This document shows, one piece after another, positions 33,128-41,993 of a stretch of DNA of 64,000 nt. The notes beneath the pieces were generated by a model. It worked only from the letters and a program-made list of their open reading frames with translations. It did not search any database and was not told where the DNA came from. Each line of letters opens with the position of its first letter. Position 1 is the first letter of the stretch. Position numbers and translations under genes: made by a program. The stretch is from Paenimyroides viscosum (GTDB taxonomy: Bacteria; Bacteroidota; Bacteroidia; Flavobacteriales; Flavobacteriaceae): positions 62,001 through 126,000 of the forward strand of contig NZ_RQTJ01000001.1 in the NCBI RefSeq assembly GCF_003858535.1, given 5' to 3'.

Positions 33128-33559
33128 ATGAACGATAACAACAAAAAGCAATTGAAAAAGACCGGACGCCGCCCCAAAGAAAACCCGGCGACCATCCGCT
33201 ATACAATTTCCTTTAACGAGCAGGAACACGCCCGCTTTCTTGCCCTGTTTGACAAATCAGGTATGCAGGTAAAGGCGCATTTCATAACGTCCTGCATCTT
33301 TGACAAGACCATAAAGACCATTCAGATTGACAAGGGAACGGTTGATTTTTATATGCGGCTGACCTCATTTCACAGCCAGTTCCGTTCCATCGGTGTGAAC
33401 TATAACCAAATTGTAAAACTGCTGTACAAGAATTTTTCCGAGAAAAAAGCCGCAGCGTTCCTGTACAAACTGGAAAAACAGACGGCTGAAATGGCAATGC
33501 TGTGTAAGAAAATCATCCAAATAAGCGAGGAATTTGAAGCCAAATACCTGAAAAAATAG
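33128..33559 (+). CDS. mobA: Mobilization protein MobA (relaxosome component)
   Basis: The 143-aa basic protein opens with KKTGRRPKENPATIRYTISFNEQEHARFLALFD, a ribbon-helix-helix-like N-terminus typical of Bacteroidota MobA, then a MobC-type helical region with FHSQFRSIGVNYNQIVKLLYKNF. Such proteins bind oriT and help the relaxase. ATG 33128 is preferred over GTG 33125. It is followed by mobB after 8 bases and preceded by the oriT-like repeat. Confidence 0.85.
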   Translation: MNDNNKKQLKKTGRRPKENPATIRYTISFNEQEHARFLALFDKSGMQVKAHFITSCIFDKTIKTIQIDKGTVDFYMRLTSFHSQFRSIGVNYNQIVKLLYKNFSEKKAAAFLYKLEKQTAEMAMLCKKIIQISEEFEAKYLKK

Positions 33560-33567
33560 CGGTAGAA

Positions 33568-34854
33568 ATGATAGCAAAAATTGGAAGAAGCGCAAATTTA
33601 TACGGGGCATTGGCGTACAATCAGCTTAAAGTAGAGAATGAAAACGGGCAGATTTTGTTTGCCAATAAGATGATTGAAACGGCAAGCGGTCATTATTCCG
33701 TGGCACAATTAGCCCAGTCTTTTGCCCCTTACCTGATAGCCAACCGCAATACCGAGAAACATACGCTTCATATTTCGCTCAATCCTGACCCGAACGACAA
33801 GGTAAGCGATGATAAGTTTAGGGAAATGGCAGAACAGTATATGCGGGAAATGGGTTACGGCGAACAGCCTTTTGTGGTGTTCAAACATACCGATATTGAC
33901 CGCAGCCATATACACATTGTATCGGTTTGCGTGGATGAGCAGGGCAAAAAGATTTCGGATAAATTCGAGAAAATGCGGTCTATGAATGTGTGCCGTGAAC
34001 TGGAAAGACAACACGGATTGATACCAGCAACCGACAAAGAGCGCAATCAAACGGATAAGGTTTTCCGTCCGGTAGATTATCGGGCAGGCGATGTTAAGAG
34101 CCAAATCGCTTCGGTCGTTCGTCACCTGCCGAACTACTACCAGTACCAAACATTAGGCGAATACAATGCCCTGCTTTCCCTGTTCAATATTACCGCCGAG
34201 AAAATCGAGGGCGAATTGCAGGGAAAGGTGCAGCAGGGCTTAATATATATTCCGCTAAATGAAAAAGGCGAAAGAGCCGGGCATCCGTTCAAGGCTTCGC
34301 TGTTCGGAAAGAGCGCAGGGCTTCCGGCTTTGGAACTGCATTTTGCGAAATGCAAAACGGCTTTGAAAGATAGCCCCACCAAACAGACCCTAAAATCTGC
34401 CGGTACCATTGCCCTGAAAACCACGAGCGATGAACAGGCATTTAAAAAGCAGTTGGCGGAACAGGGTATTAACGTTGTGGTGCGCCGAAATGATACAGGG
34501 CGTATTTATGGCATCACATTTATAGACCACAATTCCAAAGCAGTTTGGAACGGTTCACGTTTGGCAACAGAACTTTCTGCCAACACCTTTAATGATTATT
34601 GGAACAATAACATCAAACCGAATATTAAAGAACCTGCCGTTTTACAACCCAAATTATCCACATCAAATGATGCGGATCTTCCTGCGGAAGAACCACACCA
34701 TTTGTTCGACTTCTTACATACTGAAAAACACGAAGACGGTTTGATTGAAGCACTGGGCGGCTTGCTTCCCGAAGCCCAGGGCGAAGATTACGAAGAACAG
34801 GACTTTGCCAATAAAATGAAGAAGAAAAGAAAACGCCAAAGAGGTCAGAAGTAA
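33568..34854 (+). CDS. mobB: Relaxase/mobilization nuclease MobB
   Basis: The 428-aa protein starts MIAKIGRSANLYGALAYN, the family start of Bacteroidota MobB relaxases. It contains a HISLNPDP strand (motif II) and HTDIDRSHIHIVSV (residues about 110-123), the H-x-H metal-binding motif of relaxases. An N-terminal tyrosine (Tyr 12 or 17) is the likely nucleophile. The C-terminus is basic (KKKRKRQRGQK). It nicks oriT and leads the strand into the recipient. A phased GCCA array follows its stop directly. Confidence 0.9.
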   Translation: MIAKIGRSANLYGALAYNQLKVENENGQILFANKMIETASGHYSVAQLAQSFAPYLIANRNTEKHTLHISLNPDPNDKVSDDKFREMAEQYMREMGYGEQPFVVFKHTDIDRSHIHIVSVCVDEQGKKISDKFEKMRSMNVCRELERQHGLIPATDKERNQTDKVFRPVDYRAGDVKSQIASVVRHLPNYYQYQTLGEYNALLSLFNITAEKIEGELQGKVQQGLIYIPLNEKGERAGHPFKASLFGKSAGLPALELHFAKCKTALKDSPTKQTLKSAGTIALKTTSDEQAFKKQLAEQGINVVVRRNDTGRIYGITFIDHNSKAVWNGSRLATELSANTFNDYWNNNIKPNIKEPAVLQPKLSTSNDADLPAEEPHHLFDFLHTEKHEDGLIEALGGLLPEAQGEDYEEQDFANKMKKKRKRQRGQK

Positions 34855-34860
34855 TATTCA

Positions 34861-34900
34861 GCCAAACACTGCCACAGAACGCCACTGGCTGCCACATTCT
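34861..34900 (+). promoter_or_regulatory. 10-bp-phased GCCA array upstream of mobC
   Basis: Four decamers follow without a gap: GCCAAACACT, GCCACAGAAC, GCCACTGGCT and GCCACATTCT, so GCCA recurs at 34861, 34871, 34881 and 34891. This is the cleanest member of the family. It ends 55 bases before the mobC ATG (34956) and fits an activator site for a promoter between mobB and mobC. Confidence 0.65.
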
Positions 34901-34955
34901 TAGAGCCACTCCATAGAGCCTTTAAATTCACGCCCGAACATTAAAACTTTAGATA

Positions 34956-36959
34956 ATGCAGGGAGAAGACGATTTAAGAGGGCTTGCCAAGATAATGGCT
35001 TTTATGCGGGCAGTCAGTATTCTTTTGGTGCTGATGCACCTTTATTGGTTCTGCTACGGTTTCTTTTTAGAACGTGGTTGGACGTTGGAAGTAATCAACA
35101 AGATATTAGGCAATTTCGACCGAACGGCGGGTTTGTTTTCACACACTCTTTACACCAAAGTATTCGCTTTGGTCTTACTGGCTTTAAGCTGTTTAGGGAC
35201 AAAGGGCGTAAAGAACGAAAAGATAACCTGGACTAAAATTTACGTGGCGTTGGGCGTTGGCTTTGTGCTGTTCTTCCTGAACACACCTTTGTTAAAGCTA
35301 TCTCCGGCAACAGGCACATTCCTGTATATGCTTACTATCTCATTAGGTTATATCGCCTTGCTGATGGCGGGCGTATGGATGAGCCGCCTGCTTCGTACCA
35401 ACCTGATGGACGACGTATTTAATAATGAGAATGAGAGCTTTCAGCAGGAAACCAAACTGATGGAAAACGAGTATTCCGTTAACCTGCCCACCAAATTTTA
35501 CTACAAAGGCAAATGGAACAACGGTTGGATAAACATTGTAAATCCATTCAGGGCATCAATAGTGTTGGGTACTCCCGGTTCCGGTAAATCTTATGCCATC
35601 GTAAACAACTACATCAAGCAGCAGATTGAAAAAGGCTTTAGTATGTATATCTACGATTTCAAGTTTGACGACCTTTCTACTATTGCCTATAATCACTTAC
35701 TGAAGCATCGGGATAAATACAAAGTTCAGCCGAAATTTTACGTGATAAATTTCGACGACCCACGCAAGAGCCACCGTTGCAACCCACTCAATCCCGATTT
35801 TATGACGGACATTTCTGATGCTTACGAAGCGGCATATACTATAATGCTAAACCTTAACAGGTCGTGGATACAGAAGCAAGGGGATTTTTTCGTGGAAAGC
35901 CCAATTATTCTTTTGGCTGCGATTATTTGGTATCTGAAAATCTACGAAGATGGTAAGTATTGTACGTTCCCTCACGCCATTGAATTACTGAATAAAAAGT
36001 ATTCGGATGTATTCACGATTTTAACTTCATACCCGGATTTGGAAAATTATTTGTCGCCCTTTATGGATGCGTGGCAAGGTGGAGCGCAAGACCAGTTACA
36101 AGGACAAATCGCATCGGCTAAAATCCCATTGTCAAGAATGATTAGCCCGCAATTGTATTGGGTAATGACGGGCGATGATTTTACGCTTGACATCAACAAC
36201 CCGAAAGAACCTAAAATTTTGTGCGTGGGTAACAATCCCGACCGTCAAAATATTTATTCCGCAGCTTTGGGTTTATACAATTCGAGGATTGTAAAGCTGA
36301 TAAACAAAAAGGGACAGCTAAAGAGTTCCGTTATCATAGATGAGTTGCCCACAATTTATTTCAGGGGACTGGACAATCTTATCGCAACGGCGAGAAGTAA
36401 TAAGGTAGCGGTATGTTTGGGCTTTCAGGATTTTTCGCAATTAACAAGGGATTACGGCGACAAGGAAAGCAAGGTAATACAGAATACTGTCGGTAATATA
36501 TTCAGTGGTCAGGTGGTTGGCGAAACAGCAAAAAGCCTTTCGGAACGTTTCGGTAAAGTATTACAGAAACGCCAAAGTATGACCATTAACCGCAACGATA
36601 AATCTACCTCTATTTCCACACAATTAGACAGTCTTATTCCAGCTTCTAAAATTTCAACGCTTACGCAGGGTATGTTTGTCGGTTCTGTATCGGATAACTT
36701 TGACGAACGTATTGAACAAAAAATATTTCACGCTGAAATCGTAGTAGATAATGAAAAGGTAGCCGCCGAAACCAAAGCGTATCAAAATATACCGCAAATT
36801 TTATCTTTTGTTGATGAAAATGGCGAAGAACAAATGAAACAGCAGATTGAAAGCAATTACCGTCAGATAAAATCAGATATTCTGCATATCGTTGAAAACG
36901 AAATGCAGCGTATCAAGAACGACCCGAACTTACAGCATTTGATACAACAAGAGCAATAA
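34956..36959 (+). CDS. mobC: Conjugative coupling protein MobC (VirD4/TraG type)
   Basis: The 667-aa protein has four N-terminal membrane helices (within residues 15-145), then a Walker A LGTPGSGKSYAIVN (about 206-213), a SSVIIDELPTIYF Walker B (about 450-462) and QDFSQL. This is the type IV coupling protein that hands the relaxase-DNA complex to the mating pore; Bacteroidota annotation calls it MobC. A terminator follows (36993-37047). Confidence 0.88.
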   Translation: MQGEDDLRGLAKIMAFMRAVSILLVLMHLYWFCYGFFLERGWTLEVINKILGNFDRTAGLFSHTLYTKVFALVLLALSCLGTKGVKNEKITWTKIYVALGVGFVLFFLNTPLLKLSPATGTFLYMLTISLGYIALLMAGVWMSRLLRTNLMDDVFNNENESFQQETKLMENEYSVNLPTKFYYKGKWNNGWINIVNPFRASIVLGTPGSGKSYAIVNNYIKQQIEKGFSMYIYDFKFDDLSTIAYNHLLKHRDKYKVQPKFYVINFDDPRKSHRCNPLNPDFMTDISDAYEAAYTIMLNLNRSWIQKQGDFFVESPIILLAAIIWYLKIYEDGKYCTFPHAIELLNKKYSDVFTILTSYPDLENYLSPFMDAWQGGAQDQLQGQIASAKIPLSRMISPQLYWVMTGDDFTLDINNPKEPKILCVGNNPDRQNIYSAALGLYNSRIVKLINKKGQLKSSVIIDELPTIYFRGLDNLIATARSNKVAVCLGFQDFSQLTRDYGDKESKVIQNTVGNIFSGQVVGETAKSLSERFGKVLQKRQSMTINRNDKSTSISTQLDSLIPASKISTLTQGMFVGSVSDNFDERIEQKIFHAEIVVDNEKVAAETKAYQNIPQILSFVDENGEEQMKQQIESNYRQIKSDILHIVENEMQRIKNDPNLQHLIQQEQ

Positions 36960-36992
36960 AGTCACAAGTGGGAGTTTTTAATATAGACTAAG

Positions 36993-37047
36993 AATATTGG
37001 CGATACTTCTTCTTAAATTTAGATGGAGTGTTGCCAATATTTTTTTT
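36993..37047 (+). terminator. Terminator after mobC
   Basis: AATATTGGC (36993-37001) pairs with GCCAATATT (37033-37041), followed by a run of T to 37047. The loop is long (31 bases) and has some internal pairing. It closes the mob operon before the metal-resistance module. Confidence 0.6.
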
Positions 37048-37113
37048 GAACAGTCTGTAAAACAAATATTCAGAATGAAAAGAATGCTTATAAAACAATA
37101 ATTAATCAAAACA

Positions 37114-37149
37114 ATGCAATGGCATTGCATTACTTTTTTACTAACTTTG
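37114..37149 (+). promoter_or_regulatory. Fur/Zur-type operator and -7 element of the efflux cluster
   Basis: ATGCAATG-G-CATTGCAT (37114-37130) is a perfect 8-1-8 palindrome. An exact -7 element TAACTTTG follows at 37142-37149, so the palindrome covers the -33 region and a bound protein would block transcription. The same core, TGCAAT...ATTGCA, recurs at 43694-43710 with almost the same spacing to its -7. The Fur-family regulator encoded at 43280 is the obvious candidate to bind. Confidence 0.65.
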
Positions 37150-37158
37150 CGAAAGAAT

Positions 37159-37497
37159 ATGAAAGTCTTTTTTTCCATATTGGCAATTTATATGATGGCG
37201 GTGTTTTTAATGCCGTGTACCGATATGTATGAAAAGGAGAGTTTTCAAAACCATAACCATTCAGAAGAATTAGCCCATAAAGCAAGCCACGACCATCAGG
37301 AAAAGCCTGATATGTGCAGCCCGTTTTGTTTATGCGGCTGTTGTGGAGTTGTATCAGGCATAGTGCTTCAATGGAATGTTTATAACTTAGTTAAGGCGAA
37401 GACTTTTGAACTGTCTAAGCCTGAAATATATTACAAATCTATCTTTATCCCTCGCTACTTCGGGAAAATTTGGCAACCGCCAAAGGTTAATGCTTAA
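37159..37497 (+). CDS. DUF6660-type exported His/Cys-rich protein, 112 aa
   Basis: ATG 37159 (MKVFFSILAIYMMAVFLMPC) gives a signal peptide, then a His-rich stretch (NHNHSEELAHKASHDHQ), a Cys cluster PDMCSPFCLCGCC, a hydrophobic segment and a C-terminal FGKIWQPPKVNA. Two other proteins in the window (46672, 60306) share the layout and the final W-x-PPK. His and Cys suggest metal binding at the envelope. The ATG is only 9 bases after the -7 element, so the mRNA is nearly leaderless. It is the first gene of the Fur-controlled efflux cluster. Confidence 0.75.
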   Translation: MKVFFSILAIYMMAVFLMPCTDMYEKESFQNHNHSEELAHKASHDHQEKPDMCSPFCLCGCCGVVSGIVLQWNVYNLVKAKTFELSKPEIYYKSIFIPRYFGKIWQPPKVNA

Positions 37498-37523
37498 TTT
37501 TTAATGTTTTAGTGATTACAGCT

Positions 37524-37573
37524 TAACGCAAACAGCGTTAGCTCGGCTTTTAGGCTATTTATATTGCCTAAAA
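37524..37573 (+). other. Two hairpins in the leader of the RND fusion gene
   Basis: TAACGC with GCGTTA (37524-37540) and TTTTAGGC with GCCTAAAA (37548-37573) lie between the DUF6660 gene and the GTG start at 37627. Neither has a T-run. They may attenuate read-through or protect the mRNA. Confidence 0.3.
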
Positions 37574-37626
37574 ACATAATCATTATGATTTTATCATTAT
37601 TAATTCATCATTAATCGTAACAAAAA

Positions 37627-40600
37627 GTGTTAGATAATATTATAAAATTCTCCATAAAGAATAAGTTCATCATAGGATTGATGACCTTGTTACTTATCAT
37701 TTGGGGGGTGTGGAGTGCCACCAAAATCCCTATTGATGCCCAACCTGATATTACCAATAATCAGGTTCAGATTATTACACTCTGTCCTACATTGGCAGGA
37801 CAGGAAGTAGAGCAATTGGTTACTTTTCCCGTTGAGCAAAGCATCGTCAATCTTCCCAAAGTGGAAGAAATAAGAAGTATTTCGAGGTTTGGACTTTCCG
37901 TTGTCACCGTTGTATTTCAAGATGATGTAGATATTTATTTTGCCCGGCAATTGGTCAATGAAAAACTGAAAGAAGCAGAGGAACAGATACCGGAAGGCAT
38001 CGGAACACCTGAACTTTCCCCTGTCAGTACAGGTCTTGGCGAAGTGTACCAATATATTCTCCACCCCAAAAAAGGCAGCGAGGATAAATATTCCGCAATG
38101 GATTTGCGTACAATGCAGGACTGGATTGTTGCCCGACAGCTTTATGGTACACCCGGGGTTGCGGAAGTCAATAGTTTTGGCGGTTTGCTCAAACAGTATG
38201 AGGTATCTGTTGACCCTAACCGTATCAAGGCAATGGGCGTTAGTATCTCCGACATTTTTACCGCACTCGAAACCAACAACCAAAATACCGGAGGTGCTTA
38301 TATAGACAAAAAGCCCAATGCGTACTTTATTCGTGGAGTTGGTCTGGTCACTTCATTGGAAGATGTCGGAAATATTGTTATTAAAAGTACAGGGAGTGTT
38401 CCGGTATATATAAAAGATGTAGCTGAAGTAAAATTCGGGAACGCTACCCGATACGGTGCAATGACCTATAATGGCGAGGTAGATGCCGTTGGGGGAATTG
38501 TAATGATGCTTAAAGGTGACAATAGTGCCGCCGTTGTGAACCGTATCAAAGAGAAGCTCCCTGTTATCCAACAATCTTTACCAGAAGATGTTGTGATTGA
38601 GGCTTATTTGGATAGAACTGATTTGGTTGATCGGGCAATCAGTACTGTACAAAAAAATCTAATAGAGGGTGCCTTAATAGTTATTTTTGTGCTTATACTT
38701 TTCCTTGGAAATGTAAGGGCTGGTTTAATCGTAGCATCAGCCATACCGCTGTCAATGCTATTTGCATTAGCGATGATGCGGTTGTTCGGTGTTAGTGCCA
38801 ACCTGATGAGTTTGGGAGCTATTGATTTCGGATTGATAGTAGATGGTTCCCTGATTGTCGTTGAAGCGACAATGCACCATTTGGGATTGCGGAAAACCAC
38901 GCATAGATTAACCCAAAACGAAATGGACGAGGAAGTTTTTGACTCAGCAAGAAAAATCCGTACGAGTGCCGCATTTGGAGAAATTATCATTCTTATCGTA
39001 TATATTCCTATCCTTACATTAGTAGGTATAGAAGGTAAAATGTTTACACCGATGGCACAGACCGTAGGTTTTGCCATTTTGGGAGCATTAATTTTATCCT
39101 TTACCTATATCCCGATGATGAGTGCTTTATGTCTGTCTAAAAAGCCGATTATCAAAAAGAATTTTTCAGATAAAATGATGGATTATCTGCAAGGCATCTA
39201 TAAGCCTTTGTTAGAAAAAGCCATTCGGATAAAATATGTGGTGATAGCGGTTGCCGTTGGTCTTTTTACCATCAGCTTATTCTTTTTTTCACGAATGGGC
39301 GGAGAGTTCCTGCCAAAATTAGGCGAGGGCGATTTTGCTTTCCACTGTATCCTGCCACAAGGAACATCCTTAAGTCAAAGTCTGGAAACTTCTATGCAGG
39401 CATCTAAGATAATCAAAGAGTTCGACGAAGTGAAAATGGTCGTAGGTAAGACAGGTGCAGGAGAAATACCGACAGACCCGATGCCTCCGGAAGCTACCGA
39501 CCTGATGATTATCCTGAAACCACAGGACGAATGGAAAACAGATAAATCCTATGACGAGCTTGCCAATGAAATGATGGAGAAGCTCGAAGTTATTCCCGGC
39601 GTGTTTTTTGAAGCGAACCAGCCGATACAGATGAGGTTCAATGAGCTGATGACAGGTATCAGGCAAGATGTCGCCGTGAAGATATTCGGGGAGAACCTTG
39701 ACAGTTTGTTGATTTATGCCAATAAAGCCAATGCCATTATTCAAACGGTAGAGGGTGCGACCGCTCCGCAGGTAGAACGGGTAGCGGGTCTTCCCCAAAT
39801 CAATATCGAATACGACCGTACCCGAATAGCCAACTATGGCTTGAATGTACAACAGGTAAACGATATTGTAAGTACAGCCTTCGCAGGCAAATCAGCAGGC
39901 GTAGTATATGAAAACGAACGTAAGTTTGATTTGGTGGTACGGCTTGATGAAGCACACCGCAGTTCCATCGAGGACGTAAGTAATCTGTTTATTCCGCTTC
40001 CAAACGGAGAGCAGGTTCCGCTTTCGCAGGTAGCCAACATCGACTACAAATTAGGTCCTGCACAAATCAGCCGTGAAGACGGAAAGCGCAGGATATATGT
40101 CGGCTTCAATGTGCAGGGACGGGATATAGCAAGCGTCGTCAATGAAATTCAGGATAAATTGGCGGAACAAGTCAAGCTTCCGACAGGGTATTATTTTACC
40201 TATGGCGGTCAGTTTGAGAACTTGCAAAAAGCGACCGACAGATTATTGATTGCAGTGCCTATTGCACTACTTCTGATTTTTATCCTACTGTATTTCACGT
40301 TCCATTCGTTCAAGGAAGCCATTTTGGTATATACGGCTATTCCAATGAGTGCTATCGGAGGTGTGTTTGCACTTATGATAAGGGATATGCCATTCAGCAT
40401 ATCGGCAGGTGTCGGGTTCATCGCCCTGTTCGGTGTTGCCGTTCTGAACGGGATTGTATTGATTGCCACGTTTAACAGGTTGGAAAAAGAGGGTTGGAAC
40501 GAGATTGTTCCGAGAATTATCGAGGGAGCTAAAACAAGGCTAAGACCCGTATTGATGACAGCATCGGTAGCAAGTTTAGGTTTTTTACCAATGGCGTTAA

Positions 40601-41985
40601 GCACAAGTGCTGGTGCAGAAGTACAAAAACCGTTGGCAACGGTAGTTATCGGCGGATTGATTTCAGCAACGGCATTAACGTTGTTCGTACTGCCTTTGCT
40701 ATACCTTGTATTTATGAGAAATCATAAGCCTACAAAAAATAATAAAATGAAAGCCATAACACCTGTATTATTGCTGTTTACGTTCTTAGGCTTTTCTCAA
40801 AACAGTAATGCACAAAATCCGGTAAATGTAGATAGAGCTATTGAGATAGCTGTGGAGAATAACCCTCAGCTTCGTTCCAAAAATTTGGATATTCAATCTG
40901 CCCAAAGCCTAAGTAAGACAGCATTTGAACTGCCGAAGACCAATGCAAATTTCCAATATGGGAATAACGAGGGCTTTGAGTACAACGACGGCTTCCAAAT
41001 TTCGCAGACCATACCCTTTCCAACACTTTTTGGGGTAAAGAAAAACCTTGTCAAAGAGCAGGTCAAAGGTCAGGAATGGTCAAAGGCTCTTACAGAAAAT
41101 GAGCTAAAAAAGCAGGTAAGAACATATTATTATCAGTTAGAGTATTTGGAACATAATGCTTCGGTATTGAAGTATTTGGATAATATTTATTCAGACTTTA
41201 TCCGTGTGGCGGAACTGCGTTATAAAACCGGAGATATAGGACGTATTGAAGTCAGTACGGCTGTTACCAAACAGGGGGAAATCAATTTATTGCTCCAGCA
41301 AAATGAGGTTTTCAGGCAAAATGCCTATCAGAACCTTAAAAACCTGATGCAGACACAGGAGGATTTTGCCATTGAACCCCAATCCGACTATGTACCATTA
41401 CTATTAACTTCTTTCATCGACAGTTCAGCTATTGAAAACCACCCAAGCATCCAGCTATTGTATCAGGAGGCTAAAATAGCTGAACAGAACAAGAAATTGG
41501 AACGGGCGAACAGCCTGCCTGATTTTACGTTCGGTTATAATAATATATCGCTGATAGGAATGCACAGTAGAAACGGCGTGGAGCAATTTTACGGCAGAGG
41601 ACAGCGATTCAGTTTTGTTGATGTAGGTATAACCATTCCACTCTTTACAACAACCAGAGCAAAAATCCGTTCCCTTGACTATCAGAAACAATCATTGGAA
41701 CTGAATGCCCAATGGCAGCAGGAGCAGCTAAAAACGGAGCTGGCAAATGCCCTGAAACAATACGAACAGAATGTTTCACAGTTTACCTATTTCAAGGAGC
41801 AGGCACTTCCGAATGCTGATGAAATCATCAATGCGGCAAAGTTAGGGTACAGTACCGGAGATATTTCTTATGTGGAATACCTCTTTGCATTGCAGACAAC
41901 AACCGATATTCAGCTTAATTTTTTAAAGAGCATACAGCAAATCAATGAGGCTGTAACGCTTATCCATTCATTAATCAGCAAATAA
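37627..41985 (+). CDS. czcA: CzcA-type RND metal efflux pump fused to an outer membrane factor
   Basis: Residues 1 to about 1038 are a heavy-metal RND pump: an N-terminal helix, two large periplasmic loops and twelve membrane helices. Helix 4 reads AIDFGLIVDGSLIVVEA, matching the DFG-x3-DG pattern of Zn/Co/Cd pumps better than the Cu/Ag (CusA) pattern, though the usual final N is A. Residues 1041-1452 start with a signal-peptide-like MKAITPVLLLFTFLGFSQNSNAQ and continue as a TolC-type outer membrane factor with two long coiled-coil repeats. The inner-membrane pump and outer-membrane channel are thus one reading frame, a form known in Bacteroidota. Start is GTG 37627; TTG 37630 is an alternative. 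Confidence 0.85.
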   Translation: MLDNIIKFSIKNKFIIGLMTLLLIIWGVWSATKIPIDAQPDITNNQVQIITLCPTLAGQEVEQLVTFPVEQSIVNLPKVEEIRSISRFGLSVVTVVFQDDVDIYFARQLVNEKLKEAEEQIPEGIGTPELSPVSTGLGEVYQYILHPKKGSEDKYSAMDLRTMQDWIVARQLYGTPGVAEVNSFGGLLKQYEVSVDPNRIKAMGVSISDIFTALETNNQNTGGAYIDKKPNAYFIRGVGLVTSLEDVGNIVIKSTGSVPVYIKDVAEVKFGNATRYGAMTYNGEVDAVGGIVMMLKGDNSAAVVNRIKEKLPVIQQSLPEDVVIEAYLDRTDLVDRAISTVQKNLIEGALIVIFVLILFLGNVRAGLIVASAIPLSMLFALAMMRLFGVSANLMSLGAIDFGLIVDGSLIVVEATMHHLGLRKTTHRLTQNEMDEEVFDSARKIRTSAAFGEIIILIVYIPILTLVGIEGKMFTPMAQTVGFAILGALILSFTYIPMMSALCLSKKPIIKKNFSDKMMDYLQGIYKPLLEKAIRIKYVVIAVAVGLFTISLFFFSRMGGEFLPKLGEGDFAFHCILPQGTSLSQSLETSMQASKIIKEFDEVKMVVGKTGAGEIPTDPMPPEATDLMIILKPQDEWKTDKSYDELANEMMEKLEVIPGVFFEANQPIQMRFNELMTGIRQDVAVKIFGENLDSLLIYANKANAIIQTVEGATAPQVERVAGLPQINIEYDRTRIANYGLNVQQVNDIVSTAFAGKSAGVVYENERKFDLVVRLDEAHRSSIEDVSNLFIPLPNGEQVPLSQVANIDYKLGPAQISREDGKRRIYVGFNVQGRDIASVVNEIQDKLAEQVKLPTGYYFTYGGQFENLQKATDRLLIAVPIALLLIFILLYFTFHSFKEAILVYTAIPMSAIGGVFALMIRDMPFSISAGVGFIALFGVAVLNGIVLIATFNRLEKEGWNEIVPRIIEGAKTRLRPVLMTASVASLGFLPMALSTSAGAEVQKPLATVVIGGLISATALTLFVLPLLYLVFMRNHKPTKNNKMKAITPVLLLFTFLGFSQNSNAQNPVNVDRAIEIAVENNPQLRSKNLDIQSAQSLSKTAFELPKTNANFQYGNNEGFEYNDGFQISQTIPFPTLFGVKKNLVKEQVKGQEWSKALTENELKKQVRTYYYQLEYLEHNASVLKYLDNIYSDFIRVAELRYKTGDIGRIEVSTAVTKQGEINLLLQQNEVFRQNAYQNLKNLMQTQEDFAIEPQSDYVPLLLTSFIDSSAIENHPSIQLLYQEAKIAEQNKKLERANSLPDFTFGYNNISLIGMHSRNGVEQFYGRGQRFSFVDVGITIPLFTTTRAKIRSLDYQKQSLELNAQWQQEQLKTELANALKQYEQNVSQFTYFKEQALPNADEIINAAKLGYSTGDISYVEYLFALQTTTDIQLNFLKSIQQINEAVTLIHSLISK

Positions 41986-41993
41986 TACAATAT

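Noticed and set aside
37627..41985. Frameshift or assembly error joining the pump and the outer membrane factor genes
   Set aside because: Fused CzcA/CusA-OMF proteins of about 1450 aa are known in Bacteroidota, and both halves are complete and in frame; separate initiation is kept as a question in the findings.
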